Below, piece after piece: positions 1 through 8,769 of a DNA stretch of 64,000 bases. Source of the stretch: Lewinella sp. LCG006 (GTDB taxonomy: Bacteria; Bacteroidota; Bacteroidia; Chitinophagales; Saprospiraceae); NCBI RefSeq assembly GCF_040784935.1, contig NZ_CP160680.1, positions 3,318,501-3,382,500 on the forward strand, read 5' to 3'. Both the position numbers and the translations under genes were made by a program. Position 1 is the first letter of the stretch; each line of letters starts with the position of its first letter. Under the pieces are notes generated by a model that did no database searches, had not been told where the DNA came from, and was given only the letters and a program-made list of their open reading frames with translations.

Positions 1-447
1 AAGGCTACTTTTTTGCTAAAGAGCAGCAAGAACAATTTTGGCTTTTATCTGAATCCGAAGGAATGGACTTTTTCGAAAGAGGGGGAAAATCCGGCGGCAG
101 AGTATGAGCTGCACCTCAAATCGGGTGATCTCTACGCGATGATTATCTCCGAACAATGGGAAATTCCCCTGGAAAATCTACGCGAAATAGCAGTGAGTAA
201 AGCCAAAGCAGCAGCACCGGACCTACAGGTGGTAAAGGAAGAATACCGAATAGTGAATGGACTAAAAATGCTGCACCTGCAAATGAACGGAACGATACAG
301 GGTATTAAGTTTTCGTACTACGGTTACTATTACTCTGATGTAGCGGGCACTGTACAGTACGTTACATTTACCTCGCAAAGTTTGATCGAAAGCTACCGTG
401 AGCAGTGCGATGCCTTGCTGAATGGCCTGGTTGTTATAGAAAAATAG
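1..447 (+). CDS. Hypothetical protein, 5'-truncated by the window edge
   Basis: The reading frame is open from base 1, so the true start lies upstream of the window; an internal TTG at 13 is not a convincing start. About 148 residues are visible and end in a TAG stop. The visible part is a small mixed alpha/beta protein with several aromatic stretches (YYGYYYSD) and no catalytic motif that I recognise. The overall look recalls small bacteroidotal proteins that fold like lipoprotein-associated or PsbP-like domains, but I cannot assign a family. The FKBP lipoprotein gene starts 3 bases after its stop, so the two are almost certainly co-transcribed. The protein's cellular location cannot be judged without the N-terminus. 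Confidence 0.75.
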   Translation, partial: KATFLLKSSKNNFGFYLNPKEWTFSKEGENPAAEYELHLKSGDLYAMIISEQWEIPLENLREIAVSKAKAAAPDLQVVKEEYRIVNGLKMLHLQMNGTIQGIKFSYYGYYYSDVAGTVQYVTFTSQSLIESYREQCDALLNGLVVIEK

Positions 448-450
448 AAA

Positions 451-1011
451 ATGAAAGGTTTAATCATGTTGCTACTGCTGGGTGTATTGGTAAGCTGTGG
501 CCAACCGGCACCCACTACGGAGCAAGCACCGCCACCCCCGCCCGTCAATGAAGATGACTTATTGCTACGCTTGTCGGCCTACCTGAGTACGGATACCAGC
601 CGAACCGCCCGGGAGCAAAATGAGATTGTGGATTATGCCATTGAAAACCTGCTGGATGTACGCGTGAGTGACTCGGGCTTGTTTTACCATATCGAAGCAG
701 AAGGGGATGGAGAGGCCATTGCCTGGGGCGATTACCTGAAAGTACATTACAAAGGCTACTTGCTGGATGGCACCGTGTTTGCCGACTCGAGGAAGCAGGA
801 TCGGCCGCTGGCGTTCTATGTAGGAAATATGATTCCGGCCTGGAATGAGGGATTACCCTATATAAAAGTGGGGGGTAAACTATTGATGTTGGTGCCTAGC
901 CACCTGGGCTATGGTGCCGAAGGCTTGAATACGAGCAAGGGGCGGGTGATCGTGCCGCCGTATCAGCTACTGGCGTTTGAAGTGGAGGTATTGGAAAAGG
1001 TGTTAGATTAG
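451..1011 (+). CDS. FKBP-type peptidyl-prolyl cis-trans isomerase, lipoprotein
   Basis: The 186-residue protein begins with a lipoprotein signal (MKGLIMLLLLGVLVSC, lipobox LVSC, acylated Cys near residue 16), followed by a proline-rich linker. The C-terminal half, about residues 90-185, is an FKBP domain. It shows VHYKGYLLDGTVFADS, then a GGKLLMLVPSHLGYG segment and a closing FEVEVLEK strand, all hallmarks of the family. It would catalyse proline isomerisation and assist folding of exported proteins at the membrane or in the periplasm. The start follows the previous stop by 3 bases, so it sits in an operon with the upstream unknown gene. The classification is secure; the client proteins are unknown. 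Confidence 0.93.
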   Translation: MKGLIMLLLLGVLVSCGQPAPTTEQAPPPPPVNEDDLLLRLSAYLSTDTSRTAREQNEIVDYAIENLLDVRVSDSGLFYHIEAEGDGEAIAWGDYLKVHYKGYLLDGTVFADSRKQDRPLAFYVGNMIPAWNEGLPYIKVGGKLLMLVPSHLGYGAEGLNTSKGRVIVPPYQLLAFEVEVLEKVLD

Positions 1012-1110
1012 ATTTTGCGGCATTTTTCTAACTAGTGCGGTTTTTGAACCACCAAGGGCTGATAGTCTGGGTTTCTTGTTATTTTTACAGGAAACACGAA
1101 TCAGACTAAT

Positions 1111-3669
1111 ATGACTAATCGCTTATTTCTACTCTTATTTTGTAGCTTATTGTTTATTGGTGCTCAGGCACAAAAGCAAGCGCTGACCTATTACTTGCCG
1201 GATATTGCCTATGATCCTGCGATCCCGACGCCAGAAGAGTTTCTGGGTTGGCAAATTGGAGAATGGCACATCAGCCACGACCAGCAGTTGGCTTACATGC
1301 GGATGTTGGCAGCGGCTTCGCCCCGGATTACCCTTACGGAATATGCACGCACGCACGAGCAGCGGCCTTTGGTGTACCTGACGATTACCAGTGCCTCCAA
1401 TCACGCTCAGTTGCCCACGCTTAAAGAACGGCATGTTGCGCTGAGTGATCCTGACCTTTCTGCTAAGGTGGATATCGAGCAGACGCCCCTGGTCTTGTAT
1501 CAAGGGTTTAGCATTCATGGAAATGAACCCAGCGGAGGCAATGCCGCGCCCTTGGTCGCCTACTATCTGGCTGCTGGCCAAGGTCCGGAAATTGAAGCAC
1601 TACTGGACAATACAATCATTCTTTTTGACCCTTGCTACAATCCCGACGGATTTACCCGTTTCAGTACCTGGGCCAATATGCACAAGAACCTGAACCTGAC
1701 GGCTGACCCTGCCGATCGCGAATACGATGAGAGCTGGCCCGGTGGCCGTACCAACCACTACTGGTTTGATCTGAACCGCGACTGGCTACCTGTACAGCAC
1801 CCGGAAGGTCGCGGCCGAGTGGTGGCTTTCCACGAATGGAAGCCTAACGTACTGACCGACCACCACGAAATGGGCACCAATTCTACCTTCTTCTTCATGC
1901 CTGGTGAACCGAGTCGGGTACACCCACTTACCCCTGGAATGAATCAACAGCTGACGGGAGCTATCGGCAACTACCACGCCAAAGCACTGGACGATATTGG
2001 ATCGCTCTATTATTCGGAAGAAGGCTACGATGATTACTACATCGGCAAGGGCTCGACCTACCCCGATGTGAATGGCTGTATTGGTATCCTCTTTGAGCAA
2101 GCGAGCTCACGAGGGCACGTGCAGGAAAGTGACAATGGCTTGCTCACTTTCGCCTTCACGATTCGCAATCAGGTGCGCACGGCACTTAGTACCCACGCGG
2201 CCACGGTGGGCCTGAAAAAGGAGATCCTTACCTACCAACGTGATTTCTACCAAAGTGCTCGCAAGGAAGCCCAGGCCGAGAGCCGCTACGGGTATGTTTT
2301 TGGCACCGACGGCGACCCCGGACGGGCCAATCACCTGATTGATATGTTGCTGACACACCAGATTGATGTACATCCGTTAAAAAAAGACGCTACGGCTGAT
2401 GGAAAGACTTTTCGGGCAGGTGAAGCTTATGTAGTGCCCTTAAAGCAGGATCAGTACCGCTTCATCAAAGCTGTTTTTGACCCTATCCTGGAGTTTGAAG
2501 ACAGCCTCTTCTACGATATTTCTACCTGGACACTGCCCATGGCTTGCAACCTGCCTTATGCCAGCCTCAATAGCACGCCTTCGGTAGGTGACGCCCTCAC
2601 TGTGGTGCCTTCAGTAGCACCCGCTGCACCAGCTCGTAGTACTTACGCCTATATGCTGCCCTGGAATGATTTTTATGCCCCTCGTTTAGCTTACTACTTG
2701 ATGGACCATGGCTTGCGCTTGAAAGTTACGACAGCAGCTTCCACCGTAGGAGGGGATGTCTACCCAGCTGGAACGGTTATTCTACCGGTTGTAAACCAGG
2801 GGGACCTCTCGGAGGAGGAAATTCATCGTATCGTGAAAGAGGGGGTAGCCATCACTGGCGTGGGCATGGTACCTGTAAATACCGGCCTGAGTTCAACGGG
2901 GCCAGACTTGGGTAGCCGGGAATACCATACCCTGGAGATGCCCAAAGTAGCCATTTTGGTTGGCGATGGTGTCACCAGTTACGAAGCAGGCACCAATTGG
3001 CATTTGTTGGACCAGCGCTACCACATACCGGTAACCAAACTGACGACTGAAGATTTAGGGCGGGCCGACTTGAGCCGTTACAACGTGATTATTCTCCCCA
3101 ACGGGAATTATCGATTTGGTGGCAACGAGACCACTAAACTACAGGATTGGGTAAGCGCCGGAGGAACGCTCATCGCTCAAAAAGCAGCCAACCGTTGGTG
3201 TGCTGCCAACAGACTGGCGCAGCTGAATCCCGTCAAAGTGGAGGGAGATAAAAGAGATCAACGCCCTTATGGGAAACTCGACCGCGATGAAGGTGGCCGG
3301 GTGTTGGGAGGGGCTATCTTTAATACCGAAGTAGATCTTACGCATCCTTTGCTCTACGGCTTTACCCGAACCGATTTCCCAGTCTTTCAGCGGGGGAATT
3401 TGTTTTACGAAGTGAGCAGCAATCCTTACGCTACCCCCGTACGGTTTACCAAGCAACCACTTTTGAGTGGTTATGTACACCCCGAGAGCCTTGATGCTTT
3501 GGAAAGTTCAGCGGCGGTGTTGGTGAGTGGTAAAGGTCGTGGACGAACGATCTCTATGATGCAAGAGCCCGCCTTCCGCGCCTTTTGGTTTGGAACGAGT
3601 AAGCTACTGGCCAACGCTATTTTCTTTGGTTCTACCATTAGTGGTGGTGCTTGTGAGACCATAAAATAA
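1111..3669 (+). CDS. Secreted M14-family zinc carboxypeptidase
   Basis: This 852-residue protein has a signal peptide ending near AQAQ (residues 1-21). The M14 peptidase domain follows. HGNEP at residues 136-140 gives the H-x-x-E zinc pair, FDLNRDW is the substrate-carboxylate region, DHHEMG near residue 250 supplies further catalytic-site residues, and the Glu in GILFEQASS near residue 330 fits the general base. The remaining 500 residues contain a region resembling glutamine-amidotransferase-like beta/alpha folds (VAILVGDGVTSYEAG, YNVIILPNG), as in other large bacteroidotal M14 proteins. It probably trims peptides outside the inner membrane. No T9SS sorting domain is obvious at its C-terminus. 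It is a single gene with its own upstream gap of about 100 bases. Confidence 0.93.
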   Translation: MTNRLFLLLFCSLLFIGAQAQKQALTYYLPDIAYDPAIPTPEEFLGWQIGEWHISHDQQLAYMRMLAAASPRITLTEYARTHEQRPLVYLTITSASNHAQLPTLKERHVALSDPDLSAKVDIEQTPLVLYQGFSIHGNEPSGGNAAPLVAYYLAAGQGPEIEALLDNTIILFDPCYNPDGFTRFSTWANMHKNLNLTADPADREYDESWPGGRTNHYWFDLNRDWLPVQHPEGRGRVVAFHEWKPNVLTDHHEMGTNSTFFFMPGEPSRVHPLTPGMNQQLTGAIGNYHAKALDDIGSLYYSEEGYDDYYIGKGSTYPDVNGCIGILFEQASSRGHVQESDNGLLTFAFTIRNQVRTALSTHAATVGLKKEILTYQRDFYQSARKEAQAESRYGYVFGTDGDPGRANHLIDMLLTHQIDVHPLKKDATADGKTFRAGEAYVVPLKQDQYRFIKAVFDPILEFEDSLFYDISTWTLPMACNLPYASLNSTPSVGDALTVVPSVAPAAPARSTYAYMLPWNDFYAPRLAYYLMDHGLRLKVTTAASTVGGDVYPAGTVILPVVNQGDLSEEEIHRIVKEGVAITGVGMVPVNTGLSSTGPDLGSREYHTLEMPKVAILVGDGVTSYEAGTNWHLLDQRYHIPVTKLTTEDLGRADLSRYNVIILPNGNYRFGGNETTKLQDWVSAGGTLIAQKAANRWCAANRLAQLNPVKVEGDKRDQRPYGKLDRDEGGRVLGGAIFNTEVDLTHPLLYGFTRTDFPVFQRGNLFYEVSSNPYATPVRFTKQPLLSGYVHPESLDALESSAAVLVSGKGRGRTISMMQEPAFRAFWFGTSKLLANAIFFGSTISGGACETIK

Positions 3670-3698
3670 AAAACGAGACGGAAATAATTGATTAGTAA

Positions 3699-3728
3699 TT
3701 GGTTTTACGAAAAATAAAGCTATCTTTG
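3699..3728 (+). promoter_or_regulatory. Bacteroidota-type promoter for rpmE2
   Basis: TTG at 3699-3701 and TATCTTTG at 3721-3728 are separated by 19 bases. This matches the phylum's -33 TTG / -7 TAnnTTTG consensus. It lies 33 bases upstream of the rpmE2 start codon. Confidence 0.75.
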
Positions 3729-3760
3729 CCGTCCGAATTTGAATAGGAAATATTACCGCC

Positions 3761-4018
3761 ATGAAGAAAGATATCCATCCCGATAATTACCGCCTCGTTG
3801 TTTTCCGTGACATCTCGGTTGACAAATCTTGGTTGTCGCACTCTTGCGCTCCTACTAGAGATACTGTAGAGTGGGAAGATGGCAAAGAATACCCATTGGT
3901 AAAAGTGGAAATTTCTAGTGAGTCTCATCCGTTTTTTACGGGTAAGATGAAGTTTGTAGATACGGCTGGTCGTATCGACAAGTTCAATAAGAAATTTGCC
4001 AAATTTTCTAAGAAGTAA
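3761..4018 (+). CDS. rpmE2: Type B 50S ribosomal protein L31
   Basis: The 85-residue protein begins [11 protein letters not shown] and contains SHPFFTG, both diagnostic of L31 type B. It lacks the zinc-binding CxxC pairs of type A L31: the only Cys is in SHSCAPT. It is part of the large ribosomal subunit, where L31 helps to bridge the two subunits. The size is normal for the family. It has its own promoter (3699-3728) and is followed by a strong hairpin terminator, so it is expressed as a single gene. In Bacteroidota the zinc-free form is commonly the only L31. Confidence 0.97.
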   Translation: MKKDIHPDNYRLVVFRDISVDKSWLSHSCAPTRDTVEWEDGKEYPLVKVEISSESHPFFTGKMKFVDTAGRIDKFNKKFAKFSKK

Positions 4019-4045
4019 TTCTTCGATAATTATCTGGCTTGAAAG

Positions 4046-4087
4046 AAAAAGTCCTGATCAGCCATTGTGCTGATTAGGACTTTTTTA
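4046..4087 (+). terminator. Rho-independent terminator after rpmE2
   Basis: A 17 bp stem (4046-4062 with 4069-4085, one G-T wobble) encloses a 6 base loop and runs into a T-rich tract. The stem core is AGTCCTGATCAGC paired with GCTGATTAGGACT. Confidence 0.9.
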
Positions 4088-4093
4088 TTTTTG
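4065..4093 (+). promoter_or_regulatory. Candidate promoter embedded in the rpmE2 terminator
   Basis: TATTTTTG at 4086-4093 fits TAnnTTTG and overlaps the terminator T tract. TTG at 4065-4067, in the hairpin loop, lies 18 bases upstream. It would drive the GlmU-like gene starting at 4117. The spacing is slightly short, so this is only a candidate. Confidence 0.45.
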
Positions 4094-4116
4094 CGCAATA
4101 CCAACATCTCCTCCCT

Positions 4117-5328
4117 ATGGCACATCTCATCTTGTTTGATAATGAAACCCGCGAACATCTCTTGCCGCTGACGTACACACGCCCAGTCGGTGCATTACGT
4201 GTTGGGGTGCTTACGATTCGTGAAAAATGGGAACGGGTAATGGCTTGTCCCGTATCTTTTCTAACCCAGGATTACCTCAGCGAGAAGTTTGAGATGGACT
4301 ATGGTGAAGAAAACTACCTGGTCAACGGTGCTTTGTTGCCTACTCCACAAATCATACGTCTCATTCGGCAGCTGGATTACAGCGAAGCCATTTTGCTTGA
4401 TGGGGAACTGCTGGCTACCAAACTGCGGGGAGAGCAGATTGAACAGCTCATTAAGGATGAAGATTTTGGTGAACTTTCCGGCTACGAAGCCAAAAATACC
4501 GATATTCTTAAATTACGTGGCGTCTATGACATCTTTCATCTGAACCAGGCTGCGATAGAGGCTGATTTTGCGCTTTTGACCGAAGGCCGAACTTCGGCTC
4601 CTTTGTCGGAAACCAACCGGGTGGTTGGGCCCGCCGATCAGCTTTTTATTGAAAAAGGAGCTACGGTAGAGTGTGCTACGTTTAATACCCAACAAGGACC
4701 CATCTACATTGGCCGCAACGCCTTGGTGATGGAAGGGAGCCTCATCCGGGGAGCCTTCGCGATGGGAGAGGGGGCTGTGCTGAAAATGGGCGCAAAGATC
4801 TACGGTGCTACTACACTGGGGCCCGGTTGTAAGGTAGGTGGCGAAGTAAATAACGTAGTCTTTCAAGCCAATGCGAACAAAGGACACGATGGTTACCTGG
4901 GCAATTCGGTCATTGGGGAATGGTGCAACATCGGAGCGGATACCAACTGCTCCAACCTCAAAAATACCTACGAAGAAGTAAAACTTTGGAATTATCCCGA
5001 AGAGCGATTCGTGAAAACAGGCCTACAGTTTTGTGGCCTCGTCATGGGAGACCATACCAAAGTAGGCATCAACACCATGTTCAATACGGGTACCGTAGTG
5101 GGGGTGGCTGCCAACATTTTTGGCGACGGGTTTCCGCGTAATTTCGTCCCTTCCTTCGCTTGGGGCGGTGCCAGTGGCTATTCAACTTACCGCACCAGCA
5201 AGGCGTTTGAGATGATGGAACGCGTGCTCGAACGTAGAGGGTTAGAGCTGACTGTACAGGATCGGCTGATCTTACTGCGTATTTACGAAGACACCGCCAA
5301 GTACCGCCGCTGGGAAAAGAAAGACTAA
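4117..5328 (+). CDS. GlmU-like putative sugar nucleotidyltransferase
   Basis: The 403-residue protein opens LILFDNETREHLLPLTYTRPVGALRVG, in which TRP and the arginine-rich start fit the nucleotide-binding region of a divergent nucleotidyltransferase. The C-terminal half (about residues 190-360) is rich in hexapeptide-like repeats (IYIGRNALVMEGSLIRG, GPGCKVGGE, GEWCNIGADTNCSNL). This indicates a left-handed beta-helix as in GlmU acyltransferases. The family is common next to rpmE2 in Bacteroidota. It probably makes or modifies a nucleotide sugar for the cell envelope, but the substrate cannot be read from sequence. The next gene starts one base after the stop, so the two form an operon. Confidence 0.85.
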   Translation: MAHLILFDNETREHLLPLTYTRPVGALRVGVLTIREKWERVMACPVSFLTQDYLSEKFEMDYGEENYLVNGALLPTPQIIRLIRQLDYSEAILLDGELLATKLRGEQIEQLIKDEDFGELSGYEAKNTDILKLRGVYDIFHLNQAAIEADFALLTEGRTSAPLSETNRVVGPADQLFIEKGATVECATFNTQQGPIYIGRNALVMEGSLIRGAFAMGEGAVLKMGAKIYGATTLGPGCKVGGEVNNVVFQANANKGHDGYLGNSVIGEWCNIGADTNCSNLKNTYEEVKLWNYPEERFVKTGLQFCGLVMGDHTKVGINTMFNTGTVVGVAANIFGDGFPRNFVPSFAWGGASGYSTYRTSKAFEMMERVLERRGLELTVQDRLILLRIYEDTAKYRRWEKKD

Positions 5329-5329
5329 A

Positions 5330-6022
5330 ATGAAGCAACTACCACGCTGGAAAATCTGGTTAAGCTACCTGCTGGAACTCCACGTGGAGAGTGCTGAAAG
5401 TGATTACAATCCCTATCTCTACGTAAGCCTTCGCCGTGGCCGCTACCAACTCAGCACCGCCAATGCGGTGTATTCCTACGGCGATCTCTATACCAATTTT
5501 GCCCGTACCTTTGCGCGCTGGAACTGGGAGCAGTATCCCATCGATGAAGTGCTCATACTAGGCTTGGGCCTGGGGAGTATCCCCGTCATTCTAGCGCAAA
5601 CCCACCACCAGCAAGCGTGCCAGTTTACGGCTGTAGAAATTGATGAAGTAGTGTTGGATTTGGCCCAGCGTTACGTTCTCAATGACTTGAAAAACCCGCA
5701 GCAAATGATCGTCGCAGATGCGTCCATTGCTGTCCAGCAGTTGCCAGAGGAAAACTACGATCTGCTCTGTGTAGATATCTTTGATGATGACCTTGTTCCG
5801 GAAGTCTTTGAGACCATCGCCTTCCTGGAAGATGCAAAAGCATTGCTGCGCCCCGGCGGTGTGCTGCTTTTCAACCGCCTTGCGGCCAACCCCAGAGATG
5901 AGCAAGAGAGCAAGGCGTTTTTTGAAACTACTTTCCTGAAAGTCTTCCCTCAGGGGTATTGCCTTGATGTCGGCGGCAATTATATGCTACTGAGCAACAA
6001 GGAAGCGATAAGGAACGTGTAA
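5330..6022 (+). CDS. Spermidine-synthase-like SAM-dependent methyltransferase
   Basis: The 230-residue protein has a class I SAM-binding Rossmann fold. LILGLGLGSIP (about residues 75-85) is motif I, FTAVEIDEVVLDLAQ carries the acidic motif II residue, IVADAS is the next acidic site, and LLRPGGVLLFN is the post-motif strand. The fold and spacing resemble the spermidine synthase superfamily. However, the GGGDG-type loop and the aminopropyltransferase DxxD signature are not evident, so methyl transfer or an unknown reaction is as likely. It starts one base after the GlmU-like stop and probably acts in the same pathway. There is no signal peptide, so it is cytoplasmic. Confidence 0.8.
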   Translation: MKQLPRWKIWLSYLLELHVESAESDYNPYLYVSLRRGRYQLSTANAVYSYGDLYTNFARTFARWNWEQYPIDEVLILGLGLGSIPVILAQTHHQQACQFTAVEIDEVVLDLAQRYVLNDLKNPQQMIVADASIAVQQLPEENYDLLCVDIFDDDLVPEVFETIAFLEDAKALLRPGGVLLFNRLAANPRDEQESKAFFETTFLKVFPQGYCLDVGGNYMLLSNKEAIRNV

Positions 6023-6056
6023 TCGTCTATCTTATCCCACGTCTGATTATAGTCTC

Positions 6057-6097
6057 AAAAAAAAAACACCCGAACCACTACAAGTGATTCGGGTGTT
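6057..6097 (-). terminator. Terminator of rpsA
   Basis: A 15 bp stem (6065-6079 with 6083-6097, one mismatch) has the core ACACCCGAA / TTCGGGTGT. Read on the minus strand, the stem is followed by an uninterrupted T tract (the A run at 6057-6066 on the plus strand). It lies 38 bases beyond the rpsA stop. The plus strand lacks the T tract, so it mainly serves rpsA. Confidence 0.85.
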
Positions 6098-6134
6098 GCT
6101 ATTTAAGAAACACGTCTAAGTGGCGTATTACTAT

Positions 6135-8228
6135 TTATTCATCATCACCACCGTCGTCAGACAACTGCTCTTTGAGTTGGCTGAACACGTCCAAGTCACC
6201 AAGCGTATCACGCTCAACACTTGATTGTGTTTTCTTAACGGCTTTACGAGTTTCCTGGCGCTCATCGTCACGCTCTTTACGAACTTGCTCGTCCGCTTCA
6301 CGGCGAATATCATCCAGGTAACGCATGTGGCTCACCATGATGCGCTTGTCATCACGGTTGAATTCGATCACCTTCACGGTCAGTACCTCATCAGCTTCGG
6401 CGTAAGTGCCGTCATCCTTACGGATGTGCTTGAGGGGAGCATAAGCTTCCAGGCCATAAGGCAATTGTACGATTGCACCGCGGTCGTCCTTGCGCAGGAT
6501 AGTAGCTTCGTGGTAAGATCCTTGTGGGAATACGGTTTCGAACGTATCCCATGGATTTTCTTCCAGTTGCTTGTGACCCAGTGACAATTTGCGATTGTTC
6601 TTGTCAATTTCAAGAATCATCACATCGATCTTCTCACCAACTTTCGTGAACTCACTTGGGTGGCCGTAGCGCTTGGTCCAAGAAAGGTCAGAAATGTGGA
6701 TCATACCACCGATACCATTCTCCAATTCCACGAACACACCGTAAGGAGTAAGGTTCTTGACCTCACCGCTGTGGCGGCTGTTTTCAGGGAATCTTTCTTC
6801 AATGTTATCCCATGGATCATCCTGTAGTTGCTTCACCGAAAGCGACATCTTGCGATCTTCGCGGTCGATAGTAACCACTTTGGCTTGGTACTCTTGTCCC
6901 AGCTTGAAGTGTTCGCGGGCGTTGATCGGTTGATTGCTCCAGCTTACTTCTGAAACGTGGATCAAACCTTCTACACCAGGCTGGATTTCCAGGAATGCAC
7001 CGTAGTCCTCGATGTTAACGATCTTACCAGTAACGGTAGAGCCTTCGCTGATGTCTTCTGCCAATACTTCCCATGGGTGGGGTTGTAGTTGCTTAAGACC
7101 CAAAGAAATACGCTTCTTGTTCTCGTCAAAGTCGAGTACAACAACGTTGATCTTCTGGTTCAGTTCCAGTTTCTCACTTGGGTGAGAAATCCGTCCCCAG
7201 CTGATGTCTGTGATGTACAACAGACCATCTACACCACCAAGGTCAAGGAATGCACCGAAGTCGGTAAGGTTTTTAACCAAACCTTCCAGTACCTGACCAC
7301 GCTCAAGGCTGGCAATGATAGCTTCACGCTGCTCGGCCAAATCGCTTTCGATAAGGGCTTTGTGAGATACAACTGCGTTTTTGATCGCTTCGTTGATCTT
7401 CACTACCTTGAACTCCATGGTCTTACCCACGTAGCTATCATAATCGATGATAGGCTTGATATCAATTTGTGAACCAGGCAAGAAGGTTTCCAAACCACCA
7501 CAATCGGCGATCAGACCACCTTTGGTCTTGCTGATAACTGTACCCTTGATAACGGTACCGTTCTCGTAGCTGTCTTTGATAGACTCCCAAGCCAGCAACA
7601 ATTTCGCTTTACGGCGAGAAAGTACCAACTGGCCACGAGCATCTTCTTGCTGCTCAACGTAAACACGTACGTGATCACCCACCTTAAGGTCCGGTGTGTC
7701 ACGGAATTCCGACAAAGGAATCAGACCGTCAGACTTGAAGTTGATGTCCAATACAACATCACCATCGTTGATCGCTGTTACTAAACCAGAAACGATTTCC
7801 ATTTCCTGAATAGCAGACATCGACTCGTCAAACTGAGCCAACATGGTTTCACGCTCGGCTTCAGAGTAGCTGTTGTCAGCACGCTTGTCGATGGTCCAGT
7901 CAAAGTCGTCGTGAGCTTCACCCGTAGCGCCGGTTGGCAACTCTACGTCAATCTCCGCGTCTTCGTCTTCGTCCTCATCACTGTCGCTGTCATCGTCAGA
8001 GGCTTCCGCTTCGTTGTCCTCTGCTTTTGGCGCAGCTACAGCTTCTTCTACAGTTTCCGCAGCGGCTTCCGCTACTTCTTCTGCAGCTTCCGCAACAGCT
8101 TCTGCTACTTCTTCCACTTTTTCAACAACGGCTTCCGCCGCATCACTTGCAGCTTCCACCACCTCCTCTACCGGAGTGGTTTCTTCCTGCTGGTTGTCCT
8201 GTTCTTCCAGGTTCTTGTCATCTAGCAT
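6135..8228 (-). CDS. rpsA: 30S ribosomal protein S1
   Basis: This 697-residue protein contains six S1/OB-fold RNA-binding repeats from about residue 140 onward. Each has the usual signatures, for example GLVKNLTDFGAFLDLGG, GLLYITDISW, GKIVNIEDYGAFLEI and GLIHVSEVSW. It binds mRNA at the ribosome during initiation. The first roughly 115 residues form an unusual low-complexity extension: Ala/Glu/Val repeats (VVEKVEEVAEAVAEAAEE), then an acidic DDDSDSDEDEDED run. It is longer than the E. coli protein (557 residues), largely because of this extension. The C-terminus after domain 6 is charged. A good promoter at 8334-8364 and a hairpin terminator make it a single transcription unit. Confidence 0.97.
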   Translation of the reverse strand: MLDDKNLEEQDNQQEETTPVEEVVEAASDAAEAVVEKVEEVAEAVAEAAEEVAEAAAETVEEAVAAPKAEDNEAEASDDDSDSDEDEDEDAEIDVELPTGATGEAHDDFDWTIDKRADNSYSEAERETMLAQFDESMSAIQEMEIVSGLVTAINDGDVVLDINFKSDGLIPLSEFRDTPDLKVGDHVRVYVEQQEDARGQLVLSRRKAKLLLAWESIKDSYENGTVIKGTVISKTKGGLIADCGGLETFLPGSQIDIKPIIDYDSYVGKTMEFKVVKINEAIKNAVVSHKALIESDLAEQREAIIASLERGQVLEGLVKNLTDFGAFLDLGGVDGLLYITDISWGRISHPSEKLELNQKINVVVLDFDENKKRISLGLKQLQPHPWEVLAEDISEGSTVTGKIVNIEDYGAFLEIQPGVEGLIHVSEVSWSNQPINAREHFKLGQEYQAKVVTIDREDRKMSLSVKQLQDDPWDNIEERFPENSRHSGEVKNLTPYGVFVELENGIGGMIHISDLSWTKRYGHPSEFTKVGEKIDVMILEIDKNNRKLSLGHKQLEENPWDTFETVFPQGSYHEATILRKDDRGAIVQLPYGLEAYAPLKHIRKDDGTYAEADEVLTVKVIEFNRDDKRIMVSHMRYLDDIRREADEQVRKERDDERQETRKAVKKTQSSVERDTLGDLDVFSQLKEQLSDDGGDDE

Positions 8229-8333
8229 CTAATAGAATGCTTTAAGTTAGGAATGGGGCAAATAAGTCCTTCGTAATGAAAATCTTATAAGTTTTTTCAC
8301 CATTAACCCTTGTGAATAAATTAAATTGCGGCG

Positions 8334-8364
8334 CAAAGGTAACCTTTTGTTTCCTAACAACCAA
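8334..8364 (-). promoter_or_regulatory. Promoter of rpsA
   Basis: On the minus strand TTG (8362-8364) is followed after 20 bases by TACCTTTG (8334-8341), a full match to the Bacteroidota consensus. The leader to the ATG at 8228 is about 100 bases. Confidence 0.75.
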
Positions 8365-8444
8365 GCATTTAGCAGGTCTATTGTTTTAGTTTTGCCACCT
8401 TACATTATCTCGCAAAATAACCCCAAATTTGGACTCGTGTTTTA

Positions 8445-8745
8445 AAGTCGGAGTTTAGGTGGTGTAAAGGTGTAAGGGTTGGAACAGTGTAAAGGTTAGG
8501 CGACTGAATGTAGGAAGAAATCCCCGCACCCGCTGACCTCACACCCCGCACTAAAAGTCGGAAGTGGGAAATAGGAAGTCGGAAGTATAACCGCACCCCG
8601 CACCAAAATCGGAGTTCGGAAGTGGGAAGTCGGAAGTATTTGAAACACCTGGTAGAATCCGCTCCTTTTCTCTTCGTGTATCTCGTTACTTCCGACTTCC
8701 GACTTCAATATCAAACCCTTACACTTTTACACCATTCCAACCAAA
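8445..8745. repeat. Intergenic CTTCCGACTTCC-type composite repeat, inverted arrangement
   Basis: The gap between rpsA and the MazG-like gene is filled by short units. The left side carries GTGTAAAGGTGTAAGGG and GTCGGAAGTGGGAA. The right side carries the same units inverted: ACTTCCGACTTCC, then CCCTTACACTTTTACACC. CCCGCAC words lie between. The same family recurs at 17485-17700 and 36781-36843. No coding signal is seen. Confidence 0.7.
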
Positions 8746-8769
8746 TCACCAACCATCAACCAATAAAAA

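Noticed and set aside
7911-8245. Plus-strand open frames opposite the S1 N-terminal extension
   Set aside because: They are shadows of the Ala/Glu-rich repeats in rpsA; the products are low-complexity Ser/Ala or Leu/Pro strings.
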